In this document: positions 5,756 through 6,424 of the stretch, piece by piece
Layout: each line of letters opens with the position of its first letter
How positions within the stretch are numbered: the stretch's first letter is position 1
Source: Anaerolineales bacterium
GTDB taxonomy: Bacteria > Chloroflexota > Anaerolineae > Anaerolineales > VGOW01
Length of the DNA: 6,424 nucleotides
Reading direction: 5' to 3'
NCBI GenBank assembly: GCA_919901875.1
Contig: CAKKQG010000411.1
Span: 1-6,424, forward strand
The notes under the pieces: generated by a model
What the model was told of the DNA's origin: nothing
The model's database searches: none
The model's input: the letters and a program-made list of their open reading frames with translations, nothing else
Position numbers and translations under genes: made by a program

Positions 5756-6424
5756 TTAATCCACCACCTGCGCCAACACGCTTCCCAACGACTCCACTTC
5801 TTGCTTAAACACTTTCACACCCACACGCGAGAGAAAAAAGATTGACAGGGTGATGCCAATTGCTTCGACCATGAACACCGCCGAATACGCTTGCGCCGCC
5901 GTCATCCCCATCTTGAGCAGGCTCGATTGAATCGCCCCTCCGGCAATCGCCGCCGGTCCCTTCGCTACCGCCATCACCAAAGTCCAGGCGCCGACGAAGA
6001 GCCCGGTTTGTTGTGATGAGGTCATATCCATCATCAACGCCACGCCACCCACAGTGAACAACCCCGCTCCGAATCCCAAGGCAGTGATCGCTACACTTAA
6101 GAGATCCGCCTTCACGCCCAAGGCGGCAACCGCCAGCAGCGCGAAAGCCACCGTCATCAGCCCGCATCCTATAGCGGTGATGATCGGTTTTCCGAATCGC
6201 GGGATCCACCACGCGCCGCCCAAGACCATTCCCAAGATCACGCCCACGCCAAGGTAAGCATTGAAGCGCGCGGTTTCGGCAACGCTCATGGCAAACACTT
6301 CGCCGCCAAATGGTTCAAGCACTGCGTCTTGCATGAAGAACGAAAACATTCCAAGCAAAAGAAATCCGGCGAACCATCGCGCCTGCGAACTGCGGATCAT
6401 CAATTGCAAGGATCGTTTGAGATC
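5756..6424 (-). CDS. BCD/PucC-family MFS transporter, C-terminal half (5' end outside window)
   Basis: The frame is open to the window edge, giving the last 222 residues of a protein whose family members usually have about 400-480. Six hydrophobic segments (about residues 17-36, 55-74, 79-98, 102-127, 134-158 and 175-198 of the visible part) match the second half of a 12-helix MFS carrier. The signature is the segment QDAVLEPFGGEVFAMSV (32-48) followed by AETARFNAY, closely matching PucC/LhaA proteins. PucC-type proteins assist assembly of light-harvesting complexes or move (bacterio)chlorophyll in phototrophs, but related carriers occur more widely, so the substrate is open. The TTG and ATG codons near 6409-6398 are internal, since sequence before them continues the conserved domain. 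The gene is the first of a tight pair with cysS. Family call good, function inferred only. Confidence 0.82.
   Translation of the reverse strand, partial: DLKRSLQLMIRSSQARWFAGFLLLGMFSFFMQDAVLEPFGGEVFAMSVAETARFNAYLGVGVILGMVLGGAWWIPRFGKPIITAIGCGLMTVAFALLAVAALGVKADLLSVAITALGFGAGLFTVGGVALMMDMTSSQQTGLFVGAWTLVMAVAKGPAAIAGGAIQSSLLKMGMTAAQAYSAVFMVEAIGITLSIFFLSRVGVKVFKQEVESLGSVLAQVVD

Overview
All six protein genes in this window lie on the minus strand. The gene set is bacterial: a PucC-type membrane transporter, cysteinyl-tRNA synthetase, a PHP phosphatase, octanoyltransferase LipB, a membrane-anchored Ser/Thr kinase and a family 2 glycosyltransferase. An extracytoplasmic Thr/Pro-rich kinase tail, a transporter of the family found beside photosynthesis genes, and heptamer tandem repeats between genes together suggest Chloroflexota, perhaps an Anaerolineae relative. 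That placement is inference and no marker gene here proves it.

Layout in the direction of transcription (from high to low coordinates). The window opens inside a BCD/PucC-type MFS transporter (6424-5756). Its stop codon is one base from the start of cysS (5754-4345), so the two genes are very probably co-transcribed and translationally coupled. Then come a 63-bp heptamer-repeat array that folds into a 21-bp hairpin in the sense RNA, a PHP-domain histidinol-phosphatase-like gene (4271-3453), a spacer with a possible promoter and two more heptamer arrays, and lipB (about 3286-2552). A 132-bp MITE-like palindromic insertion with 5-bp target duplications (2355-2496) separates lipB from the kinase gene (2328-826). 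The kinase gene ends at a strong intrinsic terminator (776-709) whose T-tract stops two bases before the ATG of the glycosyltransferase gene (706-1, cut by the window edge).

The genes do not form one obvious pathway. CysS (translation) and LipB (lipoate attachment) are housekeeping genes. The kinase is a one-protein transmembrane signalling system. The glycosyltransferase probably acts on an envelope or secreted glycan. I see no clear undescribed defence or mobile system. The unusual content is between the genes: one MITE, three heptamer repeat families (one in inverted arrangement with sense-strand G-U compensation), and a terminator fused to a start codon. Several of these structures touch or overlap start or stop codons. 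There are no tRNA, rRNA or CRISPR features, and the plus-strand open frames are antisense shadows.
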